A stretch of 50,588 nt of DNA from contig CALAQS010000022.1 in assembly GCA_937888435.1 (NCBI GenBank), positions 1 to 50,588 on the forward strand, in the 5' to 3' direction. Origin of the DNA: an uncultured Acidobacteriota bacterium. GTDB taxonomy: Bacteria > Acidobacteriota > Thermoanaerobaculia > UBA5066. The notes under the pieces are model-generated. The model was given only the letters and a program-made list of their open reading frames with translations, had not been told where the DNA came from and did not search any database. The first letter of the stretch is position 1. Each line of letters starts with the position of its first letter. Positions 33,029 through 42,200 of this stretch are shown here, one piece after another. The position numbers and the translations under genes are program-made.

Positions 33029-33145
33029 ATGTCCGCGACCCCTGCGTCCCGCCGCGAGAGAGTCCTCATCGTTTGCACGTTCGCCGTCCTCGCTCGCTAC
33101 CTTCTCTTCCGCGAGCTCGGGTCGCGGCCGGAGAGCGCGGCGTGA
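33029..33145 (+). CDS. Small single-pass membrane protein (38 residues), tentative
   Basis: An ATG frame of 38 codons: a short basic lead (SATPASRRER), one hydrophobic segment (VLIVCTFAVLARYLLF) and a polar tail. Its stop overlaps the GTG of the next GT-C gene in a GTGA junction, the same coupling used by several gene pairs in this window. TATGCT at 33011-33016 could be its -10 box. There is no clear ribosome binding site and no homology I can name, so it may be a leader or a chance frame over the remnant region. Confidence 0.4.
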   Translation: MSATPASRRERVLIVCTFAVLARYLLFRELGSRPESAA

Positions 33146-35352
33146 GGGGCCGGCTCGAGGCCGGGGACCTCCTCGCCTTCCTCTACGCACTCGTCCTGGT
33201 AAGGCAGGCTTTCTGGCTCGTTCCCGAGACTATTGCCTTGGTCGCGTCGATCGGCGTGGCGGCGCTCCTCGGCTTCCTTCGCCTGCGCGCCCGTCGGTCA
33301 CGGCCGCCTCTCCCCGCCGCCTTCTGGCTGGGCACGGCCGCGCCGCTGGGACTCTTCTGGGCTCTCCACTTGGCCTATCCGGACGTCGGCTTCGACAACC
33401 TGAACTACCACATCCTCCACGGCGAGCGGGCTCTTCGCGGCCTCCTCGCGATTCCGGGCGACTTCTACCCGCACTATTTTCCGTCCCTGAACCCGGCCCC
33501 CGACATGCTCTCGGCACTCCTGAGAGCCATCCTCGGGTACCGGCTCGGGACGATAGGCAGTTGTCTCGTCGCCGTCTGGACGGGCGCGATTCTTTTCCGC
33601 GCCCTCGAACGCGCAATCGACTCGCGGGTCGTCTGTGCGCTCGCCGCCCTCTGGATCGTTTGCTCGGAGGGAATCCTCTGGGAAGTCGGCAACTACATGG
33701 TCGACCTCTACGGTTTGCCGCTCCTTCTCGAAGCGGCACTTCTCGTCCTCCCCGGCGAGGAGGAACCGCGGGACTCGCTGGAAGAGCTGCCGCTCATCGG
33801 CCTCCTCCTCGGGTCGGCCGTGGCTTTCAAGCTGACCAACCTCGTCTTCGCTGCCGCCATCGGGGTCGTATTCCTGGGCCGCCTCTTCGTCGTCCCCTCA
33901 CCGCGCCGGGACCCACGGCGGGCCGCGCTCTCCTGGGTGCTGGCCGCAGTCGCTTTCCTTCTTCCGCTGGCCCCCCACACGCTGCTCCTCTGGTGGACGA
34001 CGGGGAGCCCTGTTTTCCCGCATTACAACGCTTTGTTCCGCTCGGCCCTTTTCCCGCCGTTCAATATCCGCGATGGCCGGTTCGGCCCGACGTCGCGGCT
34101 TCAGACAGTCGTCTGGCCGGTCGTGTCGGTCCTCCATCCGGAGAGACTCAGCGAGCTGGGAATCACATCCGGAAGGCTTGCGCTCGGTTTTCTCGGTTCG
34201 GTTGCAGCCCTCCTGATCCGTCCCCGCGACCGGCGGCTCCCCGGTCTCGCCATCATCGTGATACTGGGATCGATCCTCTGGAGCTTCGGAAGCGGCAACC
34301 ACCGCTACGGCCTCTTCGCGGAGCTCGCTGGCGGGCTCGTCCTCGTCCTCCTTGCGGCTCGAGGCATTGCCGCTGCCTCGGGCGGGGGCCGCGCCCTGAG
34401 ACTCCTTGTCTGGTTTCCCGTCGCGCTCCTCGGAGCCCAGTCCGTCCTCGTTCTCAGGGACGTGGCGCGAAGCGACTGGAGCGGCCGGCCGACAGCGTTT
34501 TACGAGCCCCGTACCGCGTGGAAGGAGTTCCGCCGTCTCGGGTCCGATCGCGACCTGAAGCGGGAGCTACCGGCAGAGCTGCGGAACGCGCTCCCCTCGT
34601 TCGCCGGGTGGGTCGACGCGGCGCCGAAGACGAACGGACTGATGGCGCTCCTCGCCCCGCGACTGCCGACGATCGGATTGAGCGCCCCGTACTTCGAGAC
34701 GCCGGCCAATCTGGCCCGCTTCGATGAAGCGCTCCGCGCGTTGAAAGGGCGCACTCTCGTAGGTCTCACCTACGAGGAGGATCTCGAGCTCACGAGGAAA
34801 GAGCTCACGCGGAATGGTTTCCTCATCCGGCGGGAGAGCCGGTACGAGGTGCCATTCTTCTCGAATTTCACGCGCCTCGACATCGTGGTGCTCGAGCTTG
34901 AAGCGCCGCCGCCTCTCCCCGTACCGCCCGGACGGGAGCCCCGCGTGCTCTCGGCGAGAGAACTGGTCCTCAGGCGGCCTTCGGCATCGACGAGCGGGTG
35001 GCGCGAGGACCCCAGCCTCCTGGGAAGCATCGACGGTCCTGTCGAAGGGGCTGAAGTCCGAGGCACCCTTCTCGTTAGCGGCTGGGCGCGGGTGCCCGAA
35101 CAGGATCTCACCGTCCAGGTGCTGCTCGACGGCGTGGAGCGCATGCCGGCTGAGCTCCGGCGAACGTCGCGCCTGGACGTGGAGGCTGCCGTCCCGGGGC
35201 TCGGGTCGTGCGCGACGGCCGGCTACGAAGCGCGCGTGGTGCTGGGGCCCGAGGACGCCGGCGCGCATTACCTGGCCGTCGTCTTCCGGTCCCGTGACGG
35301 GAGTGAGCGTCACTACCCGGGACGTCGGATCATGGTGCTTGCAGGCCCCTGA
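33142..35352 (+). CDS. Second GT-C-type membrane protein with C-terminal sandwich domain
   Basis: 736 residues. About eleven hydrophobic segments lie in residues 10-440, with a loop after the third carrying GFDNLNYHILHGERAL and then FYPHYFPSLNPAPDM, which parallels the YDDTSYHL and FYPIAGEL loops of the gene at 29759. Residues 445-620 are soluble. A terminal beta domain (about 625-736) contains DGPVEGAEVRGTLLVSGWAR and matches the terminal domain of the first GT-C protein. GTG 33142 is chosen for its GTGA overlap with the small ORF; the frame from 33073 only adds basic residues. A periplasmic glycosyl or similar transfer to a lipid or protein is likely, but unproven. It ends 41 bases before the convergent M20-fold gene. 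Confidence 0.75.
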   Translation: MRGRLEAGDLLAFLYALVLVRQAFWLVPETIALVASIGVAALLGFLRLRARRSRPPLPAAFWLGTAAPLGLFWALHLAYPDVGFDNLNYHILHGERALRGLLAIPGDFYPHYFPSLNPAPDMLSALLRAILGYRLGTIGSCLVAVWTGAILFRALERAIDSRVVCALAALWIVCSEGILWEVGNYMVDLYGLPLLLEAALLVLPGEEEPRDSLEELPLIGLLLGSAVAFKLTNLVFAAAIGVVFLGRLFVVPSPRRDPRRAALSWVLAAVAFLLPLAPHTLLLWWTTGSPVFPHYNALFRSALFPPFNIRDGRFGPTSRLQTVVWPVVSVLHPERLSELGITSGRLALGFLGSVAALLIRPRDRRLPGLAIIVILGSILWSFGSGNHRYGLFAELAGGLVLVLLAARGIAAASGGGRALRLLVWFPVALLGAQSVLVLRDVARSDWSGRPTAFYEPRTAWKEFRRLGSDRDLKRELPAELRNALPSFAGWVDAAPKTNGLMALLAPRLPTIGLSAPYFETPANLARFDEALRALKGRTLVGLTYEEDLELTRKELTRNGFLIRRESRYEVPFFSNFTRLDIVVLELEAPPPLPVPPGREPRVLSARELVLRRPSASTSGWREDPSLLGSIDGPVEGAEVRGTLLVSGWARVPEQDLTVQVLLDGVERMPAELRRTSRLDVEAAVPGLGSCATAGYEARVVLGPEDAGAHYLAVVFRSRDGSERHYPGRRIMVLAGP

Positions 35353-35393
35353 CCGGCTTCGGCCTTGCCTTCACTCAACACCGAGGGCCGCGC

Positions 35394-36902
35394 TCAGCGG
35401 ATTGCGGCCAGCTCGTAGAGGTAGTCCACGAACGAGCGCACCGCGCCGTCGTAGCCCGACACCTTCGGGTTAGAGGACTCGATCACGTAATACTCGTCGG
35501 GGGCGTGCGCCCCGCTGCCGTGGCCGAGACCGAAGTGGCCCGAGGCGAGCTTGAGAGGTTCGCCCGTGAAGACATACCCGGGGTACGAGCCGGCGCTCCG
35601 CACCCAGAGCAGCGGGTCGAGGCCGTCACGCTTCAGGAGCGCCACTTGTGCGCGGACGAGCGGCGCGTCGGCGGACGTCTCCGTGGGGCCATAACCGCCG
35701 GAGACGTTGACCTCGATGTCGCCGAAACCCCTCCTCGCGAGGTGCGCCTTCAGCGCCGTGATCGCGCCGTCGAATGTCATGTCAGGGACGAGGCGTAGGT
35801 CGAGCTTCGCGACGGCCTTGTTCGGGAGCAGCGTCTTGCCGCCCGGTCCCATGTAGCCTCCGACGAGACCCTCGATGTTCACGGTCGGCGAGAAGCAGAG
35901 GCGCTCGAGCGACTCGCGCCACGACGCGTCGTGGGCCCAGCGCGAGGCGCCGAGCATCTTTTTGGCCGTGGCCTCGTCGATGCGTTTCGCGGCCGCGTCG
36001 AGGAGCGCGGCCTGCGCGGCTGTCGGCGGCTTGGCGGCGGCGGCAAAACCGTCGATCGAGGGGTCGCCGTCGGCGTTCACGAGCGTCGCGAGGGCCTGAA
36101 TGAGGTGGAACGCCGGGCTGTCGAGCCGGGCGCGGTTCGCGGAGTGAACGTCCTTTGTGGGGCCGCGGCCCCACTTCGCGCCGCTCGAGACGAGCTCGCA
36201 TTCGACGACGCCCTTGGCGCCGAGGGAGACCGTGACCGAGCCGTCGGGGTCCTGGCTCGCGGACGGCATGAAGACGCCCATCGTCTTCCCGAGCGCGGCG
36301 AGGACCTCGGGTTTCCGCACGATCTCGGGAATGTGCGGCGAGCCGATCTCTTCCTCGCCCTCGGCGACGAGGACGAGGTTGACCGGCGGCTTTTTTCCGG
36401 CGCCGCGAATCGCGTGGAGAGCCGCGAGAAAAGCGGACTCGGGCCCCTTCTGGTTCACCGCGCCGCGGCCCACGATCACCTTGCCGAAGCCCGGCTTGTC
36501 GACGAGCGCCGCGTCGAACGGAGGCGACGACCACTCGGCGGGGTCGGCCTGCTTCACGTCGTACATGAAATAGACGCCGACGGTGCGCTTCGCGCCCGTG
36601 TCGAGCGCCGCGAAGACTCCCGGCTTCCCGCTCGTGTCGGCCTGCGCGGCGCTCTGGAAGCCGGCGTCCTTCAAGAGCTGGATCATCAGCGCGCATCCCT
36701 CGTTCGTCCCGCGGTTTTCGGCGGCGATCGAAGGGACCCGGATCCAGTCCAGCAGGCGTTTGACGGACTCGTCGTGGCGGCGCCCGATCTCGGCGTAGAT
36801 CGCGGAGAGTTCGTCGGCCGCGAAGGTGAAGCGGGGAAGGGAGGACACGGCGGCGGTGGCGGCGGCCGCGCCGAGGAGGTCACGGCGTGTGAGTTTCGGC
36901 AC
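35394..36902 (-). CDS. Tat-exported M20-fold hydrolase with altered metal ligands
   Basis: 502 residues of the M20/M25/M40 metallo-exopeptidase fold. KLTRRDLLGAAAATAA at residues 3-18 is a twin-arginine signal, so it should be folded in the cytoplasm before export. The family elements are recognisable, but two of them differ: the usual GHxD of the first metal ligand reads FMYD (Met113 replaces His, Asp115 kept), and the bridging Asp of GRGxxDxKG reads GRGAVNQKGP (Asn150 replaces Asp). The catalytic and ligand acids in EGEEEIGS (183-185) and a late His in GAHAPDEY are kept. Either a distinct subfamily with one or other metals, or an inactive or non-peptidase member. GTG 36902 lies seven bases after a TAGACT box, with no Shine-Dalgarno. 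Confidence 0.85.
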   Translation of the reverse strand: MPKLTRRDLLGAAAATAAVSSLPRFTFAADELSAIYAEIGRRHDESVKRLLDWIRVPSIAAENRGTNEGCALMIQLLKDAGFQSAAQADTSGKPGVFAALDTGAKRTVGVYFMYDVKQADPAEWSSPPFDAALVDKPGFGKVIVGRGAVNQKGPESAFLAALHAIRGAGKKPPVNLVLVAEGEEEIGSPHIPEIVRKPEVLAALGKTMGVFMPSASQDPDGSVTVSLGAKGVVECELVSSGAKWGRGPTKDVHSANRARLDSPAFHLIQALATLVNADGDPSIDGFAAAAKPPTAAQAALLDAAAKRIDEATAKKMLGASRWAHDASWRESLERLCFSPTVNIEGLVGGYMGPGGKTLLPNKAVAKLDLRLVPDMTFDGAITALKAHLARRGFGDIEVNVSGGYGPTETSADAPLVRAQVALLKRDGLDPLLWVRSAGSYPGYVFTGEPLKLASGHFGLGHGSGAHAPDEYYVIESSNPKVSGYDGAVRSFVDYLYELAAIR

Positions 36903-36909
36903 GAGACGA

Positions 36910-36915
36910 AGTCTA
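36910..36915 (-). promoter_or_regulatory. -10 box of a near-leaderless promoter (M20-fold gene)
   Basis: Minus-strand TAGACT is seven bases before the GTG at 36902, with no ribosome binding site between them. Confidence 0.4.
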
Positions 36916-36977
36916 CTTCGCCCGCCGGGCACGTGTCGGGGACCAAACTGGATGCATAATGGATACTGGAGGCCGCG

Positions 36978-37223
36978 ATGGCGACGTTGACGCTCAAGAA
37001 CGTGCCCGGAGAGCTGGTGGACGTCCTGAAGCAGGAGGCGAAGCAGAACCGCCGCAGCCTCAATCAGGAGGCCCTGTCGCGCCTCGAGCGGAGTCTCGAG
37101 AGCCGGAAGCGGAGCGGCGCCGAGACAGTTGCTTCGCTGCGGCTCCTTCACAGGCGGTTCGCCCGTCCGGCGTTCCTGACGGACCGGTTCATCGAAAGGG
37201 CGAAGAACGAGGGCCGGCCGTGA
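36978..37223 (+). CDS. Ribbon-helix-helix antitoxin (VapB/FitA-like)
   Basis: 81 residues. The N-terminal part (ATLTLKNVPGELVDVLKQEA, then NRRSLNQEALSRLE) is the ribbon-helix-helix pattern of FitA-type antitoxins, which bind DNA as dimers and repress their own operon. The charged C-terminal tail (FARPAFLTDRFIERAKNEGR) would wrap the toxin. ATG 36978 has CTGGAGG (36966-36972) five bases upstream; CATAAT at 36955-36960 may be the -10 box. Its stop overlaps the GTG of the PIN gene. No inverted operator repeat is obvious in the 75-base upstream gap. Confidence 0.85.
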   Translation: MATLTLKNVPGELVDVLKQEAKQNRRSLNQEALSRLERSLESRKRSGAETVASLRLLHRRFARPAFLTDRFIERAKNEGRP

Positions 37224-37627
37224 TCGTCGTCGACACGAACGTCGTCGCGTACGCCGTCCTTCCCGGAGACAGGACGGAGGCGTCGCTCGCCGTGGCGGAA
37301 CGCGACGCCGCTTGGATCGCCCCGGCCCTTTGGCGGTTCGAGCTCCGCAACGTGCTTGCGACGGCGATGCGATTGAAGAGCCTGCGGCTTCCGGCCGCGC
37401 TTGCCGCCTTCTCGGCCGCGGAAGACCTCGTCACGGACGCGGACCTCGTGGCCTCGACGGAGGAGTGCCTCAGGCTCGCCGTGCGGGGCGGCGTTTCCGC
37501 CTACGATGCCGAGTTCGTCCTGGTCGCGGAGCGGCTAGACGTTCCTCTCGTCACCGCCGACCGGAAGCTCGCGAAAGCATTTCCGGGCCTTGCCGTCTCG
37601 CCGGAGGCGTTCGCGCGGGGTGGCTAG
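37220..37627 (+). CDS. PIN-domain ribonuclease toxin (VapC/FitB-like)
   Basis: 135 residues of a PIN domain, the magnesium-dependent nuclease fold of VapC toxins that cleave tRNA or rRNA. Active-site acids are visible in order: VVDTNVVAY (Asp5), FELRNVLAT (Glu), SAYDAEFVLVAERL (Asp) and TADRKLAKAFP (Asp). GTG at 37220 overlaps the antitoxin stop (GTGA), the classic coupled toxin-antitoxin arrangement; the longer frame from 36959 shares no such logic. Complete and apparently functional, with nothing mobile nearby. Confidence 0.88.
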   Translation: MIVVDTNVVAYAVLPGDRTEASLAVAERDAAWIAPALWRFELRNVLATAMRLKSLRLPAALAAFSAAEDLVTDADLVASTEECLRLAVRGGVSAYDAEFVLVAERLDVPLVTADRKLAKAFPGLAVSPEAFARGG

Positions 37628-37786
37628 CCCGGTTACGCGTTACGGTGCCGGCCTCCACGTGAAGCGGCGGACCGGATAGTGACGGATGCGTCCGCCGGAG
37701 GCCTGAAAAACGGCGACGAGGCTCGCACCCTCAAGAGCTGGCATGCCGTCTTCGGCATGGCGGAAAGTCTACGCCGGCGCGCCTCG

Positions 37787-39001
37787 TCAGAAGGCCTGAC
37801 GACCTCCGGGCACGAAACGCGAGCCGCCGGCCGAGGGCTGGGACACGCCGGAGGCCGGGACGTCGAGGCGGCTTTCCGAGAGCTCCGAGCGCGAGGCGGG
37901 ACGTTCCCCGATGAGGAGGTCGAGCGCGCGCGTTTTGTCGTCACGGGAGAGCGTCAGCACCGCGCGCCCGCCGACGTGGAGGCGCGAGAGCGCCGCGGCC
38001 AGCGCCGGCGCGGTGCCGACGGGCATTCCGTCAATCGCCATGATGACCTCGCCGCCCACGAGGAGCGGCTGGCCGCCGATGACGAGGTCGAGGTCGCCTC
38101 CGCGCACGCCCGCCCGCGCGGCCGGGCTTCCGGGCTCGATCACCTCGACGAGGAGGCCGTCCGCGAGGGGCGCGCGAAGGAGCTCGCGCAGGGCCGGCGA
38201 GACGAGCTCGCCTTGCACGCCGAGCCAGGGCCGGATGACGCGCCCGTTCTCCAGGAGACCCGGGCCCACGGCGTTGACGAGGCTGACTGGGATCGCGAAC
38301 CCGATGCTCTGGGCGTCCGGGAGGATCGCGGTCGTGAGGCCCACGACATCGCCGCAGCGGTTGACGAGCGGGCCGCCCGAGTTGCCGGGGTTGATTGCGG
38401 CGTCGGTCTGGATCAGCGGTTCCTTCAGGTTCCACGTGGCGCCGGGGAGGACGCGGTTGACGGCCGAGACGATTCCGCGCGTCAGGGTCTGTTCGAGGCC
38501 GAACGGGTTCCCGATCGCATAGACCTCGTCCCCGACGCGCAGCGAATCCGAGTCGCCCAACCGGGCCACGGGCAGGGTTCCACCGGCCGGCGGGAGGACC
38601 TTGAGGAACGCGATGTCGAAGACCGGATCCGCGCCGACGATCCGCGCCGGAAGCGCCGTCCCGTCGTCGAGCGTGACGGTGACGAGCTGCTGCCCGAACA
38701 CGACGTGCGAGTTCGTCAGGATCAGGCCCGCCGCATCCACGATCACCCCGGAGGCGGCGTGCCGCTCGATCTGGTTGGCCGAATCCCCGTAGGGATTGAT
38801 CGATGCCGAGATGACCGAGACGACGGCCGGCGAGACCCGCTCGTAGAGCTCCGGAAGGGGGAGGGCGCACGGGCCCGCGGGCGGCGCTGGTCCGGCGGAC
38901 ACGGGCGCCGCGGCAAGAACGACGGCGAGAACGACGAGGAGGTTGGGAAAGACGGGGGGGAGGCAGCGGGGCGGGCGCGCGGAAGCGGAGGCCGTCGACA
39001 T
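37787..39001 (-). CDS. HtrA/DegP-type serine protease with PDZ domain
   Basis: Exported trypsin-like protease of family S1C, 404 residues. The N-terminus is a signal or anchor (NLLVVLAVVLAAAPVSAG). The triad is His99 (LTNSHVV), Asp129 (PVFDIAFLKV) and Ser208 (NPGNSGGPL); a single PDZ domain (about 265-370; GLLVEVIEPGSPAARAGVRGGDLDL) follows. The last 30 residues are Ser/Arg-rich and probably flexible. HtrA proteins degrade or refold damaged envelope proteins. ATG 39001 is taken because the longer start in another frame is a shadow. A TAATCT box (39030-39035, minus strand) lies 28 bases upstream and could be the promoter; there is no clear ribosome binding site. The gene is divergent from the S53 peptidase. 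About 160 bases downstream of its stop hold no gene that I can support. Confidence 0.9.
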   Translation of the reverse strand: MSTASASARPPRCLPPVFPNLLVVLAVVLAAAPVSAGPAPPAGPCALPLPELYERVSPAVVSVISASINPYGDSANQIERHAASGVIVDAAGLILTNSHVVFGQQLVTVTLDDGTALPARIVGADPVFDIAFLKVLPPAGGTLPVARLGDSDSLRVGDEVYAIGNPFGLEQTLTRGIVSAVNRVLPGATWNLKEPLIQTDAAINPGNSGGPLVNRCGDVVGLTTAILPDAQSIGFAIPVSLVNAVGPGLLENGRVIRPWLGVQGELVSPALRELLRAPLADGLLVEVIEPGSPAARAGVRGGDLDLVIGGQPLLVGGEVIMAIDGMPVGTAPALAAALSRLHVGGRAVLTLSRDDKTRALDLLIGERPASRSELSESRLDVPASGVSQPSAGGSRFVPGGRQAF

Positions 39002-39218
39002 GTACCATCAGACGGCCCGGGGGCCCTAAAGATTACGTCGGCCCGTAGCGCGCGGGCCGCGTCCGACGATGTCGAGCGCTCCTGTAATCCAGATGGGATC
39101 GCTCGCGTCGAATCTGAATGGTGCCGAGGCAAGAGAAAAAGGAACGCCGACCAGGCATGGCGAGAGGATGTCGTGAGGGGGTGCACGCACTCGATAGGCG
39201 GCGTACATAAACGGCGGC
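39002..39218. other. Divergent intergenic region
   Basis: 217 bases between HtrA and the S53 peptidase. It contains the TAATCT box for the minus gene and TACATA nine bases before the ATG at 39219 for the plus gene. I see no RNA gene, repeat or strong operator. Confidence 0.5.
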
Positions 39219-42200
39219 ATGGGGCGTGCGTCCAGCGGTCCGATGACTTCGACCAAGGACATGCCGCGCCACAAAGACATCGCACCGGGGCCGGGCCGGT
39301 CTCTTGTTCGCGCACTTCTCCTCGCCGCCGCCGGAGTCGTCGCCCTTCCCTTGTCCGCGGCCTCGCCGCGCGTCGTGAACGACGCCGACACGGTCGCGGT
39401 CTCCGGGAACGTCTCGCCGCGGCTCTTGGGGGCCGTCGACATCGGCCCGACGGACGGCGCTCTCCCGGTCGAGAAGATGATCCTCGTGCTCCGGCCACGG
39501 GCCGGCGCCTCCGACCGGCTCGAACGCCTCCTTGCCGAGCAGCTCGATCCCTCCTCGTCGAACTACCACCGCTGGCTGACGCCCGACGAGTACGGGAGCG
39601 AATTCGGCCTCACGGACGCGGACCTGAACGCCGTCCTGGACTGGCTCCAGCGGAACGGCTTCGCGGTCGACGGGGTAGCGCCGGGGAAGGGCTGGATCAA
39701 CTTCAGCGGCACCGTCGCGCAGGTGGAGACGACATTCCGGACGAAGATACGGGACTTCGTTGCCGGTGCCCGGCTCCACCATGCGAACGTTCGCGACCCC
39801 GAGGTGCCCCGCGCCCTCAACGACGTCGTGGGGGGAGTCGTCTCGCTCAACGACTTCTTCAAGACCTCACGGCTGCGCCACCGTCCCTCCATCGCCTTCA
39901 CGGACGGGACCCAGGGCCTGGGACCCGCAGACTTCGCCACCATCTACGACACGGCGCCGCTTCTCGCCGCCGGCGTCGACGGCAGGGGACAGACGATCGC
40001 CGTGGTCGCCCAGACCAACATCAAGATCACCGACGTGCAGCAATTCCGGAGCTTCTTCGGCCTGCCGGCACTGGATCCCGTCATCACGGTCAACGGGCCG
40101 GACCCGGGGATCCTCTCGGGCCCCGACGGCGACGAGGGCGAGGCGGACCTCGACGTCGAGTGGGCGGGGGCAGTGGCGCCCGGCGCGACCGTCAACCTCG
40201 TCGTGTCAAAGAGCACGTTCATGAGCGACGGCGTCGACCTCTCGGCGCAGTACATCGTGGATCACAATCTCGCGCCGATCGTGACGTATAGCTATGGAGA
40301 CTGCGAGAGCGACCTCGGGACCTCGGGGCTGCAGTTCTACGGCGCCCTGTGGCAGCAAGCGGCGGCCCAGGGCATGACCGTCTTCGTCGCCTCGGGGGAC
40401 AACGGAGCTGCTGGCTGCGACGATCCCAACACGGCCTCTACCGGTACCGGACTGGGGGTGAACGGGCTCGCGTCCACGCCCTACAACGTGTGCGTGGGGG
40501 GGACTCAGTTCGTGGACGCGAGCTCGTCCCAGTACTGGAGTCCGAGCAACAACCCTTTGACCAACTATCTCACCGCGAAATCGTTCATCCCGGAGCAGGC
40601 CTGGAACGAGAGCGGGTCCGTGAGCGGGGGCAGCGGGATCTGGGCAACGTCCGGGGGTCCCTCGGCCTACGTCGCCAAGCCCTCCTGGCAATCTGCACCG
40701 GGAGTCCCGAGCGATGGCTTCCGGGACACCCCGGATGTCTCCCTGAACTCCGCCTCGAGCGTCGGCTACGTCACGTTCACGGAGTACGTCCCCAGCTCGG
40801 GCTTGTTGGACGTCTCCAGCGGCACCTCTGCGTCCGCGCAATGCTTCGGCGGGATCATGGCGCTGGTCAACCAGAGTGCCGGCGGAGGCCGCCAGGGAAA
40901 CCCGAACCCCGTCCTCTACCGGCTCGCGACAGCGCAGTACGGGGGCTCGGGAGCCGCGGTCTTCCACGACGTCACGGCCGGCAACAACAGCGTCCCCGGT
41001 GTCGCGGGCTTCTCCGCGGGACCGGGCTACGACCTCGCCACGGGGCTCGGCTCGGTGGACGTTCAGGCCCTCGTCAACGCCTTCGGAACGGCGTCGGGCC
41101 CCGGCCTCGCGGTGGCGGCCGGGCCGTCGTCCGTCTCGTTCGCGGTGGGGAGCTCGGCAAGCGTGAACGTCACGACGACGGGAACCGGAGGCTTCAGCGC
41201 GGCCGTGGGCCTCTCCGTCAGCGGCCTTCCGACCGGAGTGACGGGCACCTTCGTCCCGCAGAGCGTACCGGCGCCCGGGAGCGGCAGCGCCACCCTCACC
41301 CTTGCGTCCTCTGTGTCGGCCACTCCCGGAACCTGGGCCGCCACCGTGACGGCGTCCGGGGGCGGTCTGACCCGGACGGCGCCGGTCTCCGTCACGATCG
41401 TCCCACTAGCGCCGCCCGCGATCGCCTCCTTCACCGCGAGCCCGGTGATCGTCGCGCCGGGGCAGTCGAGCACGCTGAGCTGGACCACCGTCGGCGCCAC
41501 GTCCGCGAGCATCGACAACGGCGTCGGACCGGTTCCGGCCAGCGGGTCGGTGGCCGTCAGTCCCGCGCAGGGCACGAGGTACACGCTCACCCTGGCCGGT
41601 CCCGGCGGAACCGCCGGCGCGACCGCCGCGGTCAACGTCTCCGGCGCCTTCTTCTCGGTGACCCGCCTCGTCCCGGTCGTGCTCGACGCGGCGGGGCTCG
41701 GCGGCGCGAGCTTCTCGACCGAGCTGACCCTGGCGAACCGGGGGACGCTGACGGCCGACGTCCAGCTGGCGTACACGGCGGCGTCCACCCTTTCGGGAGC
41801 GGGCAGCGGGTCCGTGGCGACGACGCTCGGGCCCGGTCAGCAGCTCGTCATCCCGGACACGATCGCGTACCTCAGGACGCAGGGCCTGTCCATCCCGGCG
41901 AACGCGTCCAGCCAGGGGGGAGCCCTGCTCGTGACCTTCAGCGGCCTCTCCTCGGGCGACGTGGCCTTCGCGTCCGCGCGGACCACGACGCCTTCGGGAT
42001 CGGGACATGCGGGACTCTCCTACGCCGGGGCCCGTGTGGACGACGTGAACGTCCAGAGCGGGGTCCAGACGGGGACGAGCTGGCTGTACGGCCTGCGCGA
42101 GAACACCGCGGACCGGACGAACCTCGCCCTCGTGAACGCCTCCGCGAGCTCCGCCATCACGCTCGCCGTCACCCTGTTCAACGGCACGGGAGCCGGGAGC

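Noticed and set aside
37628-37786. ATGCCG-AAGA-CGGCAT hairpin after the HtrA gene
   Set aside because: Seven-base stem without a U run on the minus strand; not a convincing terminator.
37679-40291. 870-codon plus-strand frame spanning HtrA and the S53 start
   Set aside because: It crosses two well-supported genes on different strands and reads as low-complexity basic sequence.
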